64,000 nucleotides of DNA from Noviherbaspirillum soli (GCF_015352955.1 NZ_JACYOX010000025.1:1-64000), one strand, 5' to 3'. Shown: positions 37,393 to 48,291, numbered from the stretch's first letter. A program made the numbers and translations. The notes: generated from the sequence alone by a model not told the origin.

Positions 37393-38481
37393 ATGCCGCT
37401 GAACTTTTCTTCTTACCTGGACGTGGTTCGCTTCCTGGCTGCCATGGTGGTCTTCCTCGGCCATGCCTCCGGCATCCACTGGACTGCCGGATTGCTCTGG
37501 CAGCTGGGTGACTATGGCGACACCTGCGTGGTGATCTTCTTCGTGCTGTCGGGCTTCGTGATTGCCTATGTCACCGATGTAAAGGAGCGCACCTGGCAGG
37601 CCTATCTGAACAGCCGCGCGTCGCGGCTATGGTCGGTCGTGCTGCCGGCGCTGGCGCTGACCTTCGTGATCGACTGGTTTGGCGTGCGGGTGGCGCCGGC
37701 GCTTTACCTCGGACAGCCGTGGTTTGCAGGCGACCATCTGCCGTTGCGCTATCTCGCTTCCCTGCTGATGCTGCAGGAAGTCTGGCATCTCAAGCTGGTG
37801 CCGGGCATCAATGCGCCCTTCTGGTCGCTCAGCTATGAAGCCATCTATTACCTTCTGTTCGGCATCATCTTCTTTTCGAAACGGCCGGTGCGGTGGTTGT
37901 GGGTAGCGCTGCTGCTGGCGCTTTCCGGCCCGGTGATCGCGGCGCTTTTCCCGCTATGGGGCCTGGGCTTCCTGGCCTACCGGTTCTGCAAGAAAAGAAC
38001 GCTGCCCAAGGCATGGTGCTGGCTGCTGGCCATCGCCGGGCTGATCCTTCTGGTGGCGTCGCCGCATGTGCGCTACCTGGCGCCGGCACAGTTGCGCATC
38101 ATGGATGAGGAGATCGTCGGCCGCTATATCGATGCGCTTGCCTTCCTGATGCATCTGATCGGCGTATACGGACTGGCAAACGCCTTCCCGGAACTGCCCG
38201 GCCGCCTGCGATCGATGATCACGACCGTGGCTGCCACCACGTTCCCGCTCTATCTGCTGCATCGGCCGCTGATCCAGTTCTTCAGCTATGCCGGGCCGGA
38301 AGATCCGTCGGGCTGGCAACGCAGGGCGCTTGTGATCGTCGGCACCCTGCTTCTGGTATTCATCGCAACGCCGCCAATTGAAAGATTCCGCCTGTTCCTG
38401 AAGGCAGTTTTGAACGGCCTTCTGCAACGGGCAAGGATTCGCAGGCAGCATGCAGCCATGTCCGCCCGCTCAGGCAATTGA
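37393..38481 (+). CDS. Acyltransferase 3 family membrane protein (OafA/YrhL-like)
   Basis: A 362-residue protein with about ten membrane segments. LDVVRFLAAMVVFLGHASG holds the catalytic His, and VVIFFVLSGFVIAYV and SASRLWSVVLP-like (NSRASRLWSVVLPALAL) follow, as in the family. It transfers an acyl group, usually acetyl, to a surface sugar or lipid. Loss of a C-terminal SGNH domain means the acyltransferase works alone. It may modify the glycan of the cluster at 42.5 kb, but that is 4 kb away. Confidence 0.9.
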   Translation: MPLNFSSYLDVVRFLAAMVVFLGHASGIHWTAGLLWQLGDYGDTCVVIFFVLSGFVIAYVTDVKERTWQAYLNSRASRLWSVVLPALALTFVIDWFGVRVAPALYLGQPWFAGDHLPLRYLASLLMLQEVWHLKLVPGINAPFWSLSYEAIYYLLFGIIFFSKRPVRWLWVALLLALSGPVIAALFPLWGLGFLAYRFCKKRTLPKAWCWLLAIAGLILLVASPHVRYLAPAQLRIMDEEIVGRYIDALAFLMHLIGVYGLANAFPELPGRLRSMITTVAATTFPLYLLHRPLIQFFSYAGPEDPSGWQRRALVIVGTLLLVFIATPPIERFRLFLKAVLNGLLQRARIRRQHAAMSARSGN

Positions 38482-38620
38482 GCGTGGGGGCGCCTGGCAG
38501 GTTTGACGGCAAGCAAGGCAAGCGTCCGATGCAAACGCAGCAAGGGCAGGCAGGGAAACGAATCTTCCGTGCGCAAGTCTATGCTGAGGCCGTTATTCCT
38601 TCTGCCATGGAAAGAACCGC

Positions 38621-39376
38621 ATGCCCGCTTCCTCCCTATCGTCAGACCTGCAGGCCAAGGCGCTGGAAATCCACCAGCGGCTGTGCGGACACTATCATTG
38701 CCCCATCAAGTACTTCCACACCATCGATCCGCTCAGTGAGCTGGTGTCATCGCTGCTGTCGCACCGCACGCTGAACCGCGACTCCGGCCTGGCATTCCGG
38801 GCGCTGCGCGAGCGCTTTGCCAACTGGGAAGCAATGCGCGACGCGCCAGTGGCCGAGGTGCAGGAAGCCATCACCGCCTGCACCTGGCCGGAACAGAAGG
38901 CGCCACGCATCCAGCAGGTGCTGCGTGAAGTGACCGCGCGCGGCAATGGCGTGATGTCGCTGGAATTCCTGCGCGACTGGCCGGTGGCAGAGGCCCGCGC
39001 CTGGCTGGAAAGCCTGCCGGGCGTCGGCCCCAAGACCAGCGCGGCGGTGCTGTCCTTCAGCAACCTGCGCGGCAGGGCGCTGCCGGTGGACAGCCATCAT
39101 CATCGGGTGGCTGCCAGGCTCGGGCTGATCCCGGCCAACATGGCGGTCGGGCCGTCGCACCGCGTGCTGGAAGCGCAGCTGCCGCCGCAATGGGACGCGC
39201 AGCAGGTCTACGACAATCACCAGGTGCTGATGCGGCACGGCAAGGACACCTGCACCTGGCGCGCGCCGCGCTGCAGCGCCTGCATCCTTCTCGACCTGTG
39301 CCCGCATGGCCAGGCGCGCCTCGGAACGGCCGGCGCCCGGAAGCTGGCGGAACAGGGCAGCGACCAGCCGACTTAA
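38621..39376 (+). CDS. Endonuclease III-like DNA glycosylase
   Basis: A 251-residue HhH-GPD protein for base-excision repair. The helix-hairpin-helix is [13 protein letters not shown], with the catalytic Lys present, and the catalytic Asp lies in [12 protein letters not shown]. The [4Fe-4S] cluster motif is [17 protein letters not shown], with Cys spacing 6-2-5 as in Nth. It is longer than E. coli Nth by 40 residues, mostly at the ends. It may be a thymine-glycol or uracil-type relative, so I give no symbol. Confidence 0.88.
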   Translation: MPASSLSSDLQAKALEIHQRLCGHYHCPIKYFHTIDPLSELVSSLLSHRTLNRDSGLAFRALRERFANWEAMRDAPVAEVQEAITACTWPEQKAPRIQQVLREVTARGNGVMSLEFLRDWPVAEARAWLESLPGVGPKTSAAVLSFSNLRGRALPVDSHHHRVAARLGLIPANMAVGPSHRVLEAQLPPQWDAQQVYDNHQVLMRHGKDTCTWRAPRCSACILLDLCPHGQARLGTAGARKLAEQGSDQPT

Positions 39377-39500
39377 GTTTCCTTTTTTCATGCCGTTTAC
39401 CCTGTACCACAAGGCAGGGCCGGCACTGGCGGCCCCATGCCGCGTTATTTTTTCGACATCCGCCCGGGCCATGCGCCCGGGTTTTCATTACGAGTGCTCC

Positions 39501-41051
39501 ATGAATGTCTTGCAGAACATGAAAGTCGGCCGTCGCCTTGCATTGGGCTTCGGCCTTTTGCTGGCGCTGTCGATCCTGATTACCCTGATCGGTGTGATGA
39601 AGCTGGCCGCGGTCGGCCAGGCTTCGCGGGAAATGATGGCGCTGCCCCTGATCAAGGAAAGGCTGATCAGCGACTGGAACAGGAACATCAGCAATGCGGT
39701 GGTGCGCACCACCGCCATCTCGAAGAGCGCGGATCCGGCCCTGGCCACCTTCTTCAAGGAAGATGCGGCCGAAACCACCCGAAGCTCCAGCGAGTTGCTC
39801 AAGAAGATCGAGCCGCTGCTGGCAGACGAGGACGAGAAAGCGCTGTACGCAAAGATCACCGGGGTGCGCAAGAGCTATGCCGCCGCGCGTGACGAGGTGA
39901 TGGCGAAGAAGGCCGGCGGCGACGCCGACGGCGCGGCCCGGGTGCTGGAAGAAAGCTACCTGCCCCAGGCGAAGCTGTACAGCAAGCTGACCGGCGAACT
40001 GCTGCAGATGCAGCGCGACCATCTCGATCTCAAGGCGGCTGAAATACTGGGCATCGAACGCGCCAGCCGCAGGCAGATGATGGCGCTGGCCGCGGCAGGC
40101 GTGCTGCTTGCCGTATTGTGCGCCTGGTTCATGACCATCAGCATTACCCGCCCGATGGCCACGGCGGTGGCGGCTGCGCGCAGGGTGGCCGCTGGCGACC
40201 TGACCGGCGAGATCGAGGTGCGGTCTGCCGATGAAGCCGGCGAACTGCTGCATGCATTGAAGGACATGAACGGCAACCTGCTGCGTATCGTGTCGCAGGT
40301 GCGGCGCGGCACAGAAACGATGTCGACCGCGTCGAGCGAGATCGCGGCCGGCAACCTCGACCTGTCGGCCCGCACCGAGCAGCAGGCCAGCGCACTGGAA
40401 GAAACCGCGTCGTCGATGGAAGAGCTGACATCGACCGTGCGCCAGAATGCCGAGAATGCGCGCCAGGCCAATCAGATGGCGATCAGCGCGGCCGATGTAG
40501 CGGCACAGGGCGGCGTGGTGGTGTCGCAGGTGGTCGATACCATGGCCTCGATCGACGCCTCTTCCAAGCGGATTGTCGACATCATCGGCGTGATCGATGG
40601 CATCGCCTTCCAGACCAACATCCTGGCGCTGAACGCGGCGGTGGAGGCGGCCCGCGCCGGCGAGGAGGGCCGCGGCTTCGCAGTGGTGGCGAGCGAGGTC
40701 AGGAGCCTGGCGCAGCGCTCCGCCGCGGCGGCCCGCGAGATCAAGGAATTGATCAGTGAATCGGTGGCGCGGGTGGGCGACGGCGCGGAACTGGTGCATC
40801 GGGCCGGCGGCACCATGGAGGAAGTGGTGACCAGTGTACGGCGGGTGACCGACATCATGGCCGAGATCAGCGCCGCCAGCAATGAGCAGAGCGCCGGCAT
40901 CGAGCAGGTCAATCAGGCCATTGCGCAGATGGACCAGGTAACCCAGCAGAATGCGGCGCTGGTGGAACAGGCTTCGGCGGCGTCGGCCTCGATGCATGAG
41001 CAGTCGCAGCTGCTGGCGCAGGCAGTCAGCGAGTTTCGCATCGGCGGCTGA
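39501..41051 (+). CDS. Methyl-accepting chemotaxis protein
   Basis: A 516-residue receptor. TM1 is about residues 10-30 ([20 protein letters not shown]). The periplasmic part is a four-helix bundle type, and TM2 is about residues 190-212 ([18 protein letters not shown]). HAMP follows ([20 protein letters not shown]), then the signalling tip [20 protein letters not shown]. It lacks the NWETF-type CheR tail. It signals to CheA/CheW at the membrane; the ligand is unknown. The frame is open from 39306; the ATG at 39501 (MNVLQNMKV) is where the family begins. Confidence 0.92.
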   Translation: MNVLQNMKVGRRLALGFGLLLALSILITLIGVMKLAAVGQASREMMALPLIKERLISDWNRNISNAVVRTTAISKSADPALATFFKEDAAETTRSSSELLKKIEPLLADEDEKALYAKITGVRKSYAAARDEVMAKKAGGDADGAARVLEESYLPQAKLYSKLTGELLQMQRDHLDLKAAEILGIERASRRQMMALAAAGVLLAVLCAWFMTISITRPMATAVAAARRVAAGDLTGEIEVRSADEAGELLHALKDMNGNLLRIVSQVRRGTETMSTASSEIAAGNLDLSARTEQQASALEETASSMEELTSTVRQNAENARQANQMAISAADVAAQGGVVVSQVVDTMASIDASSKRIVDIIGVIDGIAFQTNILALNAAVEAARAGEEGRGFAVVASEVRSLAQRSAAAAREIKELISESVARVGDGAELVHRAGGTMEEVVTSVRRVTDIMAEISAASNEQSAGIEQVNQAIAQMDQVTQQNAALVEQASAASASMHEQSQLLAQAVSEFRIGG

Positions 41052-41126
41052 GACGCAACGAGGTCGCCGGCATCAACTGCTGGCGGCCGCCAGGCGTCCG
41101 GCCTGGCGGCCCTGCTGCCGTGACGG

Positions 41127-42290
41127 CTACAGCGCGCCCAGCAGGTCTTTCCAGAGCAGGGTTTGGGAGGCTGCATAGCTTCCATCGCTGCGCGTCGCCT
41201 GTACGGCCAGGCGCGCAAGGAAGGCGGGGACAAGCCCTCCGGATTTTTCCGCCTCCAGGGTGGCATTGCTATCCGCGCCGGTGATGGTCATCTGCCCGGA
41301 AGAAGGATAGACATCCACCTGGCGGATGCCATCCGCCGGCGGCGCGCCATCCGGCGGCGTAACCGGAATCGCGTCCTCGATATTGACCGTGAAAGGCTTG
41401 CCGGTGGAGACGCCGACAAGCAGCGTACCCTCATCAAGCTTGATGGTGCTAAAGGCGAAGTTGCCGCCGAAGGAAAGATCGTCGCCGGATTTGCGGATGT
41501 CAGCCCGGTAGTCCCGCAGCACAAGTTCCTGCGCTGCCCTGCCCGGCGCCTGCTGCTTAAGCCGCAGCTCCTTGCCCGTTGCGGCAAGCACCTGGCTGTC
41601 GCTTGCGGACTGGCTGATGCTGACCTCCGTATCGCCGTTCAGGCTTTCGGTGCCGGTGTCGGAGACCGTGACCAGATTGTCGTAGCGGACCGCAATGACG
41701 CCGGACCAGACCGAATCGGGGCCTGGGATGCCGCTCATCTGCTTCACCGACAGGCTCATATTGCCGTTGATGAGATCGCCGGCGACATCGGAGGAGCCGT
41801 CCGGACGCCGGCAATTTTCCGTGACGACCCTGACCTCATCGCCTTGCGTCAATCGGTTCTGGTTTGCCATCGCGCCCGAAAGGGTGATCGAGCCGCCGAA
41901 TTCGCAGTCGAATTTCTGCGCAACGCCTGCCGCCAGCTGGAAGCCTGCCAATTTCATCGCGAGGCCAGGCAACGGGACCGCAGCATTGCCGACGTCCGCA
42001 TCGCTGCCTGGCATGCCGGGAAGCTCAAGCGCGCCCGGAAAGTCCGCGGTGGCGACACCGATGCCCTCGGCGACTTCGGCCAGGCTTTCCAGTGCCCGGT
42101 AGGAGGATGCGACGAGGTAGGCGAAATTCGTCGCTGTGATGGGGGAACGAAGCGGCGTCAACGGGACTGGGTCTTTACCAGCGTTAGCGCTGTCGGCATT
42201 GCCGCTGCTGCTTCCCCCGCAGCCGCACAGCAATGCTGCGAAACCAAGACAGGCAGTGCGAAACAAATCCCGATACAAGTTTTTTATCAT
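41127..42290 (-). CDS. Hypothetical lipoprotein
   Basis: A 387-residue lipoprotein. The lipobox is LLCGC with the acylated Cys near residue 23, then a Ser/Gly/Asn linker. The mature part is beta-rich (GSITLSGAMANQ, VRVVTENCRRPDG, WSGVIAVRYDN), suggesting a surface or periplasmic beta-sheet domain. I do not recognise a family. The ATG at 42290 has GAGG 6 bases upstream. It stands alone next to the glycan cluster. Confidence 0.7.
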   Translation of the reverse strand: MIKNLYRDLFRTACLGFAALLCGCGGSSSGNADSANAGKDPVPLTPLRSPITATNFAYLVASSYRALESLAEVAEGIGVATADFPGALELPGMPGSDADVGNAAVPLPGLAMKLAGFQLAAGVAQKFDCEFGGSITLSGAMANQNRLTQGDEVRVVTENCRRPDGSSDVAGDLINGNMSLSVKQMSGIPGPDSVWSGVIAVRYDNLVTVSDTGTESLNGDTEVSISQSASDSQVLAATGKELRLKQQAPGRAAQELVLRDYRADIRKSGDDLSFGGNFAFSTIKLDEGTLLVGVSTGKPFTVNIEDAIPVTPPDGAPPADGIRQVDVYPSSGQMTITGADSNATLEAEKSGGLVPAFLARLAVQATRSDGSYAASQTLLWKDLLGAL

Positions 42291-42498
42291 TGCATTCCTC
42301 GCATGTAATCATCGTGCCGCGACATTTCTGCGCACAGCCGATGGGACAAATCCACTCCGTGTGTTCCCTTGGACGATCACCGATGGGCACCTTCTGTAGT
42401 GAAGTTCGCCGCCATTTCGTTGCAACGCATGCCGCATCCCGCAAATGCAAAAGGCGCCCGATGTGGGCGCCCCGCAGATCAGGAGTGGGAAACGGTGC

Positions 42499-43425
42499 TC
42501 AGTGATGGGCAAGGCCGGGAACGGTGCTGGCCTGCTGCTCGCGCCCCATCGCCAGGCGCAGGTCCATGAAGTAGGCAATGGTGCGCTGCAGCCCCTGTTC
42601 CAGCGGCATCTTTGGCGCCCAGCCCAGGTAGGAACGCGACAGGGCGATGTCTGGCTTGCGCCGCACCGGGTCTTCGCAGGGAATCGGCCGGTGCTCGATG
42701 TGCGAGGATGAGCCGGTCAGCCGGATCACTTCCTGCGCCAGCTGCAGCATGGTGAACTCGACCGGGTTGCCGAGGTTGACCGGGCCACAGAAATCGTCCG
42801 GCGTCTGCATCAGCCGCGCCAGGCTGTCGATCAGGTCGTCGACGAAGCAGGACGAGCGGGTCTGCATGCCGTCGCCGTACATGGTGATGGGCTCGTTGGC
42901 CAGCGCCTGCATGATGAAGTTCGATACCACGCGGCCGTCGTCGGGATGCATGCGCGGTCCGTAGGTGTTGAAGATGCGGGCGATCTTGACCGCCATGCCG
43001 TGCTGGCGCCGGTAGTCCATGAACATGGTTTCGGCGCAGCGCTTGCCTTCGTCATAGCAGGAGCGCGGGCCGATCGGGTTGACATGGCCCAGCATGTTGG
43101 TCGCCCCATGCACGCTGGTCTTGGTGGTCTGCACAGGGTCGTGCTGGTAATGCACGGGCGACGCCGGACAGGCCAGGTTGCAGATCTCGTCCACCTCCAA
43201 GTAAAGCGGGAAGGTCACGTCATGCCGCAGCAGCTCGAAGTTCGGCCGGGTCAGCAGGTGGCAGATATTGAGCTTGCTGCCGGTGTAGAAGTCGTCCACG
43301 CACAGTACGTCATGGCCCTGGTTGAGCAGGTGCTCGCACAGATGCGAGCCGAGAAAGCCGGCGCCGCCGGTGACCAGGATGCGCTTGCAGGCAGTTCCTT
43401 CATGATGGAAGCCTCCAGCTTTCAT
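42499..43425 (-). pseudogene. UDP-glucuronate decarboxylase-like epimerase with an internal deletion
   Basis: A 308-residue extended-SDR sequence ([58 protein letters not shown]). In UDP-glucuronate decarboxylases about 30 residues lie between SVHGA-NMLG and [11 protein letters not shown], including the ASTSEVYG stretch with the catalytic Ser/Thr. Here [17 protein letters not shown] runs straight on, so that segment is missing in frame. The Tyr-Lys pair (SCYDEGK) remains. The protein is probably inactive. I chose the ATG at 43425. The stop is at its normal place. Confidence 0.75.
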
Positions 43426-44450
43426 GTCACGGTTGAGTTGACGCTTCGCGGCACAGCGCCTCGGCGCTGGCCAGTACGCTTGCGCTGGCAACGCCGACGG
43501 CGCATGGGTGGCCGATCGTCGACCGCATCGCGCGGGCTGCAGACGATCGGCTCGCCGCGGGTATTGAAGGACGTGTTGACCAGCACCGGCACGCCGGTGT
43601 GCTTGCGAAATTCCTGCAGCAGGTCGTAGTACACCGGGTTCTGGCTGCGGTTGATGGTCTGTATGCGGGCAATGCCGTCGACATGCCGCACCGCCGGGAT
43701 CTGGCCGACACGGTCCGGCCTGACGTCATTGATGAAAACCATCATGGGCGACACGCCGGCATTGGCGAACCAGTTGGCCGCCTCCTCTTCCAGCGCCACC
43801 GGGGCGACCGGCCTGAAGTCTTCCCTGTCCTTGATCTGGTTGAGCCGGGCCTGCATGTCCGCCTTCACCGGCGAAGCCAGGATGGAGCGCGCGCCCAGCG
43901 AGCGCGGCCCATGTTCCATGCGGCCCTGGAACCAGCCCAGCACCTTGCCCTGCGCCAGCAGCGCGGCGGCGTCGGCGGCGATATTGTCGCGGCGCCGGTA
44001 CGGCACCATGGCCTGGCGCAGGAAGGCTTCGATCTCCCCGTCGCCATACGATGGCCTGCCCTGCCCTGCCCTGCCCTGCCCTCCATGGTCAGCACGGCGC
44101 AGTCGCCAAAAGGCGCGGCGCATTCACAATATAGGAGAGCGACAGGGCATCCCATGGCGCCGGCCCGCCATCCTTCGAAGGTTGCAGGGGCAGCGCAAGC
44201 GTGGGTCCATCTGCAGACAGGGATCACAGGAATACGCCACATGATCCACGTCGCGCAGGCTGATGCCGGCCTCCTTCAGGCAATAGTCGATCGCATGACA
44301 AGGCAGCTGCCATACGGTGAATGGCACTGGCCGCTTGCCGTGCTTGACGCGGGTGAAGCGCTCCTCTTCCGCGGCGGCAAGCACCACGCCATCGGAAACC
44401 ATGCAGGTGGAACAATTGTGGAGTGCGGCATTGATACCCAGTGTGAACAT
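43422..44450 (-). pseudogene. Carbamoyltransferase (NodU family), broken
   Basis: The N-terminus is clear (MFTLGINAALHNCSTCMV, AAEEERFTRVKHGKRPVPF, YSCDPCLQMDP). The frame then breaks, and fragments such as SYIVNAPR and FGDCAVLTMEGR follow in other frames. The C-terminal part resumes at PSYGDGEIEAFL and runs through GWFQGRMEHGPRSLGARSIL to [20 protein letters not shown], then loses frame again. A family member has about 570 residues; about 230 are missing. It should carbamoylate a sugar, but this copy cannot work as read. A (CCTGC)5 tract lies at one scar. Confidence 0.8.
44055..44084. repeat. CCTGC pentanucleotide tandem repeat (5 copies)
   Basis: Five perfect CCTGC units (44055-44079) plus a partial one. 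The tract sits in the broken carbamoyltransferase gene at a position where coding homology jumps. A pentamer tract changes frame when copies are gained or lost. Confidence 0.85.
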
Positions 44451-45009
44451 GGAACCTCTCCAGTTTTTCAGGCGCAGGCTTGCATCGCCGGACCGGTTAT
44501 GCGCTAGCAAGCGATACACCTTTATCCGCAAGAATTACACCGCGCAACATAGCATCGAGAATATAGGCACCAGACATGCCGAAACAGCAGAGCTTCTTTA
44601 TTTACAAGGCGAAACCTCTTCCTTCTCTCTTCCCCGAAAACTCTTTTCCCGATGCCATGCGGTTTTATAAAGCGGCTTTATTTCGAGAAACGGTGCTTCA
44701 TAAAATCGTCAAAAATTGTGCGCCTGATGCCTGCAAAAGTTGCACCACGCATGCAAGCGATGCCGGGTAAGAAGTACACGAACTTGTAAATGGTTCAATG
44801 GACGCAGCAAGATTTATTGCAGGAAAAATCGACAGCGCCGCTGAACAAAACCTTGCCTTGCCGTTCTGAGCCTTAACGCTTGCCAACCATGCGCCATTGA
44901 AACCCGTGCTGCCTTCCATGACTGCAGGCGTAAGGCCGAGCCAGCGTCATGGGGCCGCCCGATGTCCGCATGGCATGGGACAACATCCCGATAACAGGCG
45001 ACATTTCAG
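44451..45009. other. Divergent intergenic region of the glycan cluster
   Basis: 559 bp between the carbamoyltransferase and ABC-transporter genes. It is AT-richer than the neighbouring genes and no ORF has recognisable content. It is a likely site for promoters in both directions. Confidence 0.5.
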
Positions 45010-46716
45010 ATGTTGGACAACAAGCCAGCGCTATCCAAAGTCACTGTGATGCATGACCTGATGAAGGTCGTTGCGCCATACCGCTGGCGCATTGCCGCTG
45101 CCTTGCTACTGCTGCCGGTATCGGCCAAGATCAGCACTGTGCTGGTGCCGTTGCTGCGCTTTTCCAGCACGCTGTTCAATGAACTGCGCGACATGGTGTT
45201 TTCCCGGGTTACGCAGCGCACCGTGGCCAACTATGCGCAGATGACATTCGAGCATCTGCATCTGCTGCGTGCGCGCTTTCATGCGAGGCGACGCATGGGC
45301 GGGCTGCTGCCCGACATCGACCGCGGCACCGCCGGCATTGCCTTCCTGCTGGGCGCGGGCCTGTTCACCCTGGCGCCGACGCTGATCGAGATCCTGCTGG
45401 TGCTGGCCATCATCACCTCGCGCTATCAGGCCTGGCATGCCGGCTTCATCATGCTGACATTCGCGGTCTATACCGGCTTTACCGTTGTCTCCACCGCGCG
45501 CCGCACGATACATCAGCGGCGCGTGAACCGGCTCGATTCCAGCGCCAAGAGCCGGCTTGCCGACAGCCTGATCAACTATGACACGGTGAAATACTTCACC
45601 AATGGAACGGTGGAAGCACGGCGTTTCGAAGACATCATGCGCCACTGGACGAAGGCCGACGTCGCCAACCAGAAGGCGCTGTTCGCCTTGCATGTCGGGC
45701 AGAGCGCCATCATTGCCTGCGGCGTGGCGGCGATCATGCTGCAGGCAGGCAGCGACGTGATGGCGGGCCGCATGACGGTCGGCGACCTGGTGCTGATCAA
45801 CGCCCATGTGTTGCAGGTCTGCCTGCCATTGAACGCCCTGGGCTTCGTGTATCGCGAGGCGCGCGATGCCTGGATCAATGCGGAACGGCTGTTCGACATC
45901 CTGCATGAACGGCCAGAGATGGAAGAGCGGCCCGGCATGCCGGCGCTTGTGCCCGGTCGCGGCGAGGTGGTGTTCGAGCATGTCAGCTTCAGCTATGACC
46001 CGTCACGCCCCATACTGCGCGATGTCAGCTTTCGCATAGCGCCCGGCGCCACATTGGCGGTGGTAGGCGGCAGCGGCTCGGGCAAGTCGACGCTGGCGCG
46101 CCTGCTGCTGAAGCTCTATCCGCCAGCGGGCGGACGCATCCTGGTCGATGGACAGGACATTGCCAAGGTCAGCGCCACCAGCGTGCGCGCAATGATAGGC
46201 GTGGTGCCGCAGGATACCGTTCTGTTCAACGACACCATCGGCTACAACATTGCCTATGGCCGGATCAGCGCCAGCCAGGAAGAAACCATCCATGCCGCGA
46301 AGGCGGCCCATATCCACGACCTCGTCACCACGCTGGAAAAACAATATGACACCGAAGTCGGCGGGCGTGGCGTGACGCTGTCCGGCGGCGAGCGGCAACG
46401 CATCGCCGTGGCGCGCGCCGTGCTGAAGAACCCGCCGATCCTGATCTTCGATGAAGCCACGTCGGCACTGGACTCTGCTTCGGAACAGCCGATCCAGCAG
46501 GAGCTGAATCGATTGTCGGAGAACCGTACTGTATTGGTGATCGCGCATCGTCTTTCCACGGCCCTGGATGCGGATGAAATCATCGTTCTCGAACAGGGCC
46601 GCGTGGTTGAGCGTGGCAGTCACGAGGAACTGCTGAGCCTGCATGGCGCGTATGCCCCCCGTGGCACCTGCAGCAGCGTGAAGACATGGCGCAGCGCGGC
46701 CGCCAGCCGCGCATGA
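45010..46716 (+). CDS. ABC transporter, Atm1/HMT1-like half-size exporter, damaged
   Basis: A 568-residue fusion of a membrane domain and an ATPase. The ATPase is complete: Walker A GGSGSGKST, Q-loop VVPQDTVLFND, signature LSGGERQRIAVARA, Walker B ILIFDEATSALD, and the H-loop IAHRLST. The membrane domain resembles Atm1-type exporters (TLFNELRDMVFSRVTQR, NYDTVKYFTNG). However, the N-terminus is short: SAKISTVLVP joins LLRFSSTLFNEL where about 40 residues are usual, so TM1-2 may be affected. The C-terminus after LHGAYA changes frame near 46657; WHLQQREDMAQRGRQP in another frame looks like the native end. Function is uncertain. Confidence 0.7.
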   Translation: MLDNKPALSKVTVMHDLMKVVAPYRWRIAAALLLLPVSAKISTVLVPLLRFSSTLFNELRDMVFSRVTQRTVANYAQMTFEHLHLLRARFHARRRMGGLLPDIDRGTAGIAFLLGAGLFTLAPTLIEILLVLAIITSRYQAWHAGFIMLTFAVYTGFTVVSTARRTIHQRRVNRLDSSAKSRLADSLINYDTVKYFTNGTVEARRFEDIMRHWTKADVANQKALFALHVGQSAIIACGVAAIMLQAGSDVMAGRMTVGDLVLINAHVLQVCLPLNALGFVYREARDAWINAERLFDILHERPEMEERPGMPALVPGRGEVVFEHVSFSYDPSRPILRDVSFRIAPGATLAVVGGSGSGKSTLARLLLKLYPPAGGRILVDGQDIAKVSATSVRAMIGVVPQDTVLFNDTIGYNIAYGRISASQEETIHAAKAAHIHDLVTTLEKQYDTEVGGRGVTLSGGERQRIAVARAVLKNPPILIFDEATSALDSASEQPIQQELNRLSENRTVLVIAHRLSTALDADEIIVLEQGRVVERGSHEELLSLHGAYAPRGTCSSVKTWRSAAASRA

Positions 46717-46846
46717 GATTGCCGCAAGGCTGTTTTCGGTTCTGGAACGGGATTTGCATCTGCAACGCCCGAGGTTGGTCTTGCCGCTCCCGGTGTTGTG
46801 CTTCCGAGCCAGACGGTGCTTTGCACACTTTACGGATATCAAGCGC

Positions 46847-48291
46847 ATGGACAGACATGCTTACCCGGCGTCATTGCCGCAAGCCAGCATCAATGAGGGC
46901 AGCTTGCATCATGGCGTTGCGGAGGGCCGTATAACGCCAGGCGGCCTGGCGCTGCACCTGCCGGTATCGGTCGTGGTGCCCACCTGCGGCCGTGCCGGTC
47001 TGCTCAACCGTTGCCTGGCAACGCTCACGACGCAGACGCTGCGCGGCGCAGGCATGGAAATTATCGTGGTGGACGATGCGCCCAGCGATGCCACCCGCGA
47101 TGTGGTGGGCCAATGGACCACGCAGGCGGCACAGCGCGGCCTGCAGGTGCGCTATGTCGCCAACCACGGCCCGCATTGCCCGGCTGCCGCCCGCAACCGC
47201 GGCTGGCGCCATGCCCGCTCGGCGGTGATCGCCTTTACCGATGACGGCGCCGTGCCGGATGCCGACTGGCTGCGCCATGGCCAGATGGCGCTGGACGGCT
47301 TCGATGAGCAGTTCCGGCTGGCCTGGCGCGAGGACAGCGACTTTCATATCCGCCTGCTGGCGCAGGGCGCCCGCATCCGGCATGCACCGGATGCGCTGGT
47401 GGTGCATCCGGTGCGGCCGGCGAAATGGGGCGTGTCCATCAGCCAGCAGAAGAAGATCCAGTTCGACGCGCTGCTGTACAAGAAGCCTCCGCTGCTCTAC
47501 CGCGAAAAGATACGCGCCACGCCGCGCTGGGACTACTGCCTGACCGTCGCCTCGCTGCTTGCCGCCTTGCTGGGCGCGGCAACGGGCAACTGGACGTTGG
47601 CCGCGCTGGCGGCAGCGGCATGGCTGGCCATGACCGCCTGGCTGTGCGCGATCAGGCTCAGGAACACCTCCCGCACCGCGGCCCATGTACTGGAAATGGC
47701 ATTGACCTCGGCCGCGATACCGGTGCTGCAACTGGGCCGCATGGTGCCGCGCAAGGGCGTCGACACCACGATCGAGGCCATCGCAGCCCTGCGCGACCGC
47801 CATGGCGTGACGGCGCGGCTGATGGTGGTCGGCAGCGATTGCCAGGACCATGGCCATGGCGGCCCTGGCGGGCCGGAGATGGCGCGCCTGAAGGCGCTGG
47901 CCGAGCAGCGCGACATGTCAGGGCAGGTTTATTTCGCGGGCCAGCGGCCGCGCAGCGAATTGCGCGATTACTACAGCGCGGCCGATGTGTTCGTCACCAC
48001 GCCCTGGCATGAGCCCTTCGGCGTCACGCCGCTAGAGGCAATGGCCTGCAGCGTACCCGTGATCGGCTCGGCCGTCGGCGGCATCAAGCACACGGTGGTA
48101 GACGGCAGGACGCCAGGCGCATGGGCCGGGACGGCCTGCGCCGGGTGCACGGCCGCTATACGTGGCGCCATGTCGCCGCCCGCATTGCCGATGTCTATGA
48201 AGCGGTCCTCGGGGCCGCGCCAACCAGCCTGCCGCAGTCGCTCGTGGCCAGCGGCGGGTCCAACCATATGGAGCTCGAATGGACCAATTGA
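46847..48291 (+). pseudogene. Glycosyltransferase GT2/GT4 fusion remnant
   Basis: The first part is GT2-like (VVVPTCGRAGLLNRCLATL, IIVVDDAPSDATRD, PAAARNRGWRHARS). PDADWLRHGQMALDG then joins FDEQFRLAWREDSDF where about 50 residues are normally present. After a hydrophobic region it jumps into a GT1/GT4-type C-terminal domain (LGRMVPRKGVDTTIEA, HEPFGVTPLEAMACSVPVIGS). Near 48110 the frame is lost; the native C-terminus (RRVHGRYTWRHVAARIADVYEAVL) is found one frame over and ends at 48291. I read two glycosyltransferase genes fused by a deletion. The open frame continues falsely to 48328. Confidence 0.75.

Noticed and set aside
43401-43425. Alternative ATG at 43403 for the epimerase
   Set aside because: It is out of frame with the Rossmann motif [11 protein letters not shown]; the ATG at 43425 is in frame.
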